Assembly (NCBI GenBank): GCA_964493475.1
Contig: CAZBNS010000070.1
Span: 1 to 9,083, forward strand
Length of the DNA: 9,083 nt
Direction of reading: 5' to 3'
Origin: CALXSC01 sp964493475
Lineage (GTDB): Bacteria > Pseudomonadota > Alphaproteobacteria > Rickettsiales > UBA1997
In this document: in pieces, positions 6,270-9,083 of the stretch
Numbering within the stretch: the first letter of the stretch is position 1
Layout: every line of letters begins with the position of its first letter
Position numbers and translations under genes: made by a program
The notes under the pieces: generated by a model
Seen by the model: the letters and a program-made list of their open reading frames with translations, nothing else
Database searches by the model: none
Told to the model about the DNA's origin: nothing

Positions 6270-6354
6270 TGGTACGGGTAAAGGGACTTGAACCCCCACA
6301 CTTTTCAGTAATAGATCCTAAGTCTATCGCGTCTACCAGTTCCGCCATACCCGC
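6270..6354 (-). tRNA. tRNA-Leu (anticodon UAG)
   Basis: An 85-nt class II tRNA with encoded CCA. The acceptor arms are GCGGGTA and TACCCGT, with a G-U pair at 1-72. The anticodon stem ATAGA/TCTAT encloses CTTAGGA with TAG at 6318-6320. The variable arm has a short ACT/AGT stem on a GAAA loop. The T arm is GGGGG TTCAAGT CCCTT, with two G-U pairs at its outer end. It reads CUN leucine codons. tig begins 23 bp downstream on the same strand, suggesting a shared transcript released by RNase P and 3' processing. Confidence 0.97.
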
Positions 6355-6375
6355 TTTACAATACAAGCTCAGAGT

Positions 6376-6403
6376 ATCATAGACAGAAAAAATAAAAAAT
6401 CAA
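6376..6403 (-). promoter_or_regulatory. Candidate promoter for tRNA-Leu and tig
   Basis: On the minus strand TTGATT (6398-6403), a 16-nt spacer and TATGAT (6376-6381, five of six to consensus). Transcription would start near 6369, about 15 nt before the tRNA 5' end. No other promoter is apparent in the 23 bp between the tRNA and tig, so this one would serve both. Confidence 0.45.
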
Positions 6404-6413
6404 TAAGATATTT

Positions 6414-6532
6414 ATTGTGAATTAAGGTAATTCGTTTTAAGACTTTCCAACATAATTGTGAATTATTTTTCTTTGTTAATTGAGTTTTATAGTTCTTTTT
6501 ACCGACTTTGTTTTCAATTAAGGTTAATTTAA
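6414..6532. repeat. Short degenerate direct repeats in the asd-tRNA-Leu gap
   Basis: ATTGTGAATTA occurs at 6414-6424 and again at 6455-6465. AATTAAGGT follows the first copy and recurs near 6518-6526. GAATTA/TAATTC (6419-6424 with 6428-6433) forms a tiny palindrome. The DNA is very AT-rich, so chance similarity is a real possibility. I see no gene or RNA in this gap. Confidence 0.25.
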
Positions 6533-6636
6533 TACAATTTTATAATTATTATTAGAAGAACAGCTACAAACAATCTATCGATGGCAGACTAATATTCTTT
6601 ATTTGCATTATACTTATTTTATTAACGAGCAAAAAA

Positions 6637-7650
6637 TTATAAATATTTTTTAACTAAAATCTCAGCTATTTGAACCATATTTAGTGCGCCACCTTTTCTC
6701 AAATTATCGCTCACAATCCACATATTCAAACCATTTTTAACACTTTTATCCTTCCTAATTCTTGAAACATAAACTTCATCTTGGCCAGCGCATTCTCTTG
6801 GAACAGCATAAATATAATCTTTAGGCCTATCAAGAATCAATAAGCCTTTAGCATCAGATAAAATTTCTGTGGCCTTTTCCACCGTAATAGGCTTTTCAAA
6901 TTCAACATTAACAGATTCCGAATGACAGGCAAAAACTGGAACTTGAACGCATGTTGCAGAAACTTCAATGTCTTTTCCTAGAACTTTTTTAGTTTCTACA
7001 ATAGTTTTCCATTCTTCTTTGTAGCTGCCGTCATCCATTGGAACATCAATTTGAGGAATTAAATTAAAACAAATTGTTTTTTTAAATTTTACAGGCTTTA
7101 AAAATTCATTTTCATATATCTTTTTAGTATGCTCAAACAATTCATCCATAGCCCCTTTACCAATTTCAGATATAGATTGATATGTCGACACAACAATTCT
7201 TTTTATTTTCGCAAAATCATGCAAAGGTTTTAAAGCAACAAGCATTTGAATAGTTGTGCTATTTGGACTTGCAATAATATTCATTTTTTTATAATCAGCA
7301 ATATCTTCCGAATTAACTTCTGGAATTATCAATGGAACATCATCATTCATCCTATAAAATGAACTCCCGTCTATAACAATGCAACCCATTTCCGCAGCTT
7401 TTTTGCCATAAACTTCAGAAACACCATCACCAGCCACAAAAAAAGCTATATCAGTTCCTTTAAAATCATAATCTTTGAGATTTTTTACAATAAGCTTGTC
7501 TTTAAAACCATAACTCACTTCTTTGCCTTCAGATTTATCTGATGCTAACGCCACAATCTCTCTAGCTGGAAATTTTTTTTCAGCTAAAATTGATAAAATT
7601 TCTCTGCCAATATTTCCTGTTGCGCCAACTATAGCTACTTTCTTAATCAT
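6637..7650 (-). CDS. asd: Aspartate-semialdehyde dehydrogenase homologue with altered active site
   Basis: A 337-residue homologue of the NADPH-dependent enzyme that makes aspartate semialdehyde for DAP/lysine, threonine and methionine. The NADP-binding GATGNIG (9-15), SSFYRM with phosphate-binding Arg100, PEVN, STYQ with Gln158, EEWK (212-215), CHSE with His243 and the C-terminal DNLRKG-ALN-VQIAE block are all in place and full length. However, the catalytic cysteine of the usual PNCST reads PNSTT (Ser131, codon AGC at 7258-7260). The arginine seven residues before the histidine, which binds substrate in E. coli (Arg267), is Gln236 (CAA at 6943-6945). SGAG reads SEIG (161-164) and DNSS reads DGSS (Gly95). 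I chose ATG 7650 (MIKKVAIVGATG) over an in-frame TTG at 7659; neither has a Shine-Dalgarno sequence. The fold is near certain, the dehydrogenase activity doubtful. It may be a decaying gene, an impaired enzyme or a repurposed paralogue comparable in idea to E. coli Usg. Confidence 0.88.
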   Translation of the reverse strand: MIKKVAIVGATGNIGREILSILAEKKFPAREIVALASDKSEGKEVSYGFKDKLIVKNLKDYDFKGTDIAFFVAGDGVSEVYGKKAAEMGCIVIDGSSFYRMNDDVPLIIPEVNSEDIADYKKMNIIASPNSTTIQMLVALKPLHDFAKIKRIVVSTYQSISEIGKGAMDELFEHTKKIYENEFLKPVKFKKTICFNLIPQIDVPMDDGSYKEEWKTIVETKKVLGKDIEVSATCVQVPVFACHSESVNVEFEKPITVEKATEILSDAKGLLILDRPKDYIYAVPRECAGQDEVYVSRIRKDKSVKNGLNMWIVSDNLRKGGALNMVQIAEILVKKYL

Positions 7651-7753
7651 ATTTAACAATTTAATTTATAGAAATAGCCTATTAAAAGTTATTTAAAATT
7701 CAACTTTATATTAGACATGTTGCATAAATTTTTCCACAAAAAACAATACTACA

Positions 7754-7788
7754 GAAAAAAATACCAGAATGATTTATTTTCATGGTAT
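7754..7788 (-). terminator. Hairpin plus T-run in the asd upstream region
   Basis: On the minus strand ATACCA and TGGTAT (7783-7788 with 7761-7766) pair over 6 bp around a 16-nt loop, followed by a run of seven T. This has the shape of an intrinsic terminator, placed about 100 nt before the asd ATG with no minus-strand gene before it. It might be a leader attenuator for asd or the end of an unseen small RNA. The stem is short and poor in G-C. Confidence 0.3.
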
Positions 7789-7944
7789 AGTTATTAACAT
7801 CAAACCCACTACCACAAGAAGTAAAGTCTTTTTATATAAAATTGTCTTATATACTCTTGCACTACTAAAATTTTACCAATTTTCCCTTATTGTATTTTAA
7901 ACAATCAAGCTTATTTATTACATATAAATATTTATAGTTATAAT

Positions 7945-8790
7945 ATGTATGAAAAAGAAATAAAAATAATTCAAAACCATCTGAAACAACAAAAAATCAA
8001 TAATTATCAAGTTAATAATTCTGGCTACGATAATCTTATAATTATCGTTAATGATAATTTAGTTTTTAGATTCCCAAAAAAAGCTGATATTTATGAAACT
8101 TATGAAGAGGAAGCTAAAATAGTTAATTATTTAAAGCCTTTTATTTCAACAGAAATACCTAATATAATTATTGGTAATAAAAAATCCAATTACACAGTTC
8201 ATGCTTTAATAAAAGGCAAGGATTTTCACTCTCTAGAAGAAACAGAAAAAAATAATATAACAGCAAATATTTCAAAGGATATTGCTAAGTTTTTTTCTGA
8301 AATGCATTCTGTTAAGAATATTTTTTTAACACCCGAGAACAATAAATTAGAAGATTGGGGATGCTATAAATATTATAATCATGTTTATAACTTTGTAAAA
8401 GAGAGAGGTAAAGCAAAAATACTTGAAAATACTATAGAAAAATTTGTTGAAATCAGTAAAACTTTAAAAAATTCTGATAATGTAATTTGCCACGATGATT
8501 TACATAATGGAAATATTATAGTCAATCTTGAAAAACAAAAACTTGCAGGTGTAATTGATTGGGGAGATGCAGCTTTTAAAAATTATAACTATGATTTTAT
8601 GCATCTAGATGATTGTTTATTTTATAATGTTATTGAAGAGTATGAAAAACTAATGAAAAAAAAGGTTAATATTGAATTTGTCGAAATTTTAAAAAAAATA
8701 AGAGTGTTTGGAAAAATTGGCAAAGCTATTTTTAATGGAACAGAAGTTGAAGAAAAATTTATTAAAAAATTAGATAAAATAAAATCTTAA
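7945..8790 (+). CDS. APH-family small-molecule kinase (aminoglycoside phosphotransferase fold)
   Basis: A 281-residue cytoplasmic protein with the eukaryotic-kinase-like APH fold. The N-lobe begins with SGYDNLIIIVN and FRFPK (41-45), a form common in the APH(2'')-like group, followed by the helix glutamates EEEAK (54-58). The catalytic loop is CHDDLHNGN (182-190), which supplies His183, Asp185 as probable base and Asn190; a glycine usual between His and Asp is replaced by Asp184. The metal-binding segment is VIDWGDA (203-209) with Asp205. These show ATP-dependent phosphotransfer but not the substrate: sugar, choline-like, aminoglycoside and macrolide kinases all share the motifs, so I claim no resistance function. 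The ATG at 7945 has no Shine-Dalgarno sequence, and the next in-frame ATG is at residue 120, inside the fold. The gene stands alone, divergent from asd and convergent with 16S rRNA, a typical spot for an acquired gene. Confidence 0.85.
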   Translation: MYEKEIKIIQNHLKQQKINNYQVNNSGYDNLIIIVNDNLVFRFPKKADIYETYEEEAKIVNYLKPFISTEIPNIIIGNKKSNYTVHALIKGKDFHSLEETEKNNITANISKDIAKFFSEMHSVKNIFLTPENNKLEDWGCYKYYNHVYNFVKERGKAKILENTIEKFVEISKTLKNSDNVICHDDLHNGNIIVNLEKQKLAGVIDWGDAAFKNYNYDFMHLDDCLFYNVIEEYEKLMKKKVNIEFVEILKKIRVFGKIGKAIFNGTEVEEKFIKKLDKIKS

Positions 8791-8859
8791 AAACAAACTT
8801 AATTTCATTTTTCTTTAAAGTATAGTCATCAAACTTTACTTTCCACTTAATATACACAC

Positions 8860-8887
8860 AAAAAACACCCTAGATTGCTCAAGGGTG
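8860..8887 (-). terminator. Rho-independent terminator of the 16S rRNA transcript
   Basis: On the minus strand CACCCT (8882-8887) pairs with AGGGTG (8866-8871). Inside, after one T-T mismatch, GA and TC pair to close a GCAA tetraloop of the stable GNRA type. Six T follow directly (8860-8865). It lies about 107-134 nt past the 16S 3' end. On the plus strand the same stem is followed only after a gap by five T, so it may also weakly end the convergent kinase transcript. Confidence 0.8.
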
Positions 8888-8959
8888 AATGCTGTTTTTA
8901 AAATGTAAGTTATCTGAGTAAAATAATAAAGGCGGTAGGCATTATATATATGAGATATA

Positions 8960-8983
8960 AAAATTAATCCAAAGATTAATTTT
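8960..8983 (-). other. Perfect AT-rich hairpin in the 16S 3' trailer
   Basis: AAAATTAATC (8960-8969) and GATTAATTTT (8974-8983) form a perfect 10-bp stem with a 4-nt loop, 10 nt past the mature 16S end. It may guide 3' trimming of the precursor or compete with pairing to the 5' leader. A terminator role is less likely because the better one lies 100 nt further on. Confidence 0.55.
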
Positions 8984-8993
8984 GTTTCTCTTT

Positions 8994-9083
<90 letters not shown>

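Noticed and set aside
6247..6366. 40-residue N-terminal extension of trigger factor
   Set aside because: It translates the tRNA-Leu gene (spurious MAELVDAIDLGSI-type peptide). The AGGA-preceded ATG at 6246 gives the normal family start.
7939..7944. Perfect TATAAT directly before the kinase ATG
   Set aside because: As a -10 it would place transcription start inside the coding region, the next in-frame ATG is at residue 120, and no -35 is correctly spaced; AT-rich DNA gives such matches by chance.

Overview
The window is visibly AT-rich and reads as part of a reduced, probably host-associated alphaproteobacterial chromosome. Four things point this way: a dehydrogenase of the alphaproteobacterial Asd type, an MsbA plus DUF374-acyltransferase pair, tightly packed housekeeping genes with few Shine-Dalgarno sites, and a 16S rRNA gene whose transcript appears to stop about 130 nt past its 3' end with no tRNA-Ile, tRNA-Ala or 23S behind it. 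An unlinked 16S is a hallmark of Rickettsiales, and small palindromes ending in GGAATGACA are also familiar there. However, a phosphoglucose isomerase gene is absent from Rickettsia itself, so I place the source at 'Rickettsiales-like alphaproteobacterium' and no finer.

Layout. 1-239: non-coding, with three short palindromic or tandem repeat units. 240-2788 (minus): msbA followed by a DUF374 lysophospholipid-acyltransferase-like gene, overlapping by 4 bp (ATGA), with a good promoter at 2815-2843. 2927-4159 (plus): compact pgi, divergent from msbA. 4328-4403 (plus): tRNA-Phe(GAA). 4404-4920: 517 bp without a gene, holding a second copy of the palindromic repeat and a strongly A/C-skewed stretch. 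4921-6354 (minus): tRNA-Leu(UAG) and tig (trigger factor), 23 bp apart and probably one transcript. 6637-7650 (minus): an asd-like gene. 7945-8790 (plus): an APH-fold kinase. 8860-9083 (minus): the 3' end of 16S rRNA, its trailer and a strong intrinsic terminator, convergent with the kinase gene.

How the genes fit together. msbA and the acyltransferase form a likely envelope (lipid A export and acylation) unit. pgi belongs to upper glycolysis/gluconeogenesis and sugar-nucleotide supply. The two tRNAs, tig and 16S belong to translation and nascent-chain folding. asd would feed DAP/lysine and threonine/methionine synthesis if it were active.

The strongest unusual signal is in the asd-like protein. 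Its reading frame and fold motifs are intact, but the catalytic Cys position reads Ser, the substrate-binding Arg position reads Gln, and the conserved SGAG turn reads SEIG. This suggests loss or change of the dehydrogenase reaction. The second theme is a small family of palindromic intergenic elements sharing an unusual A-A-mismatched stem core. I saw no CRISPR array, transposase, prophage or obvious defence cluster.
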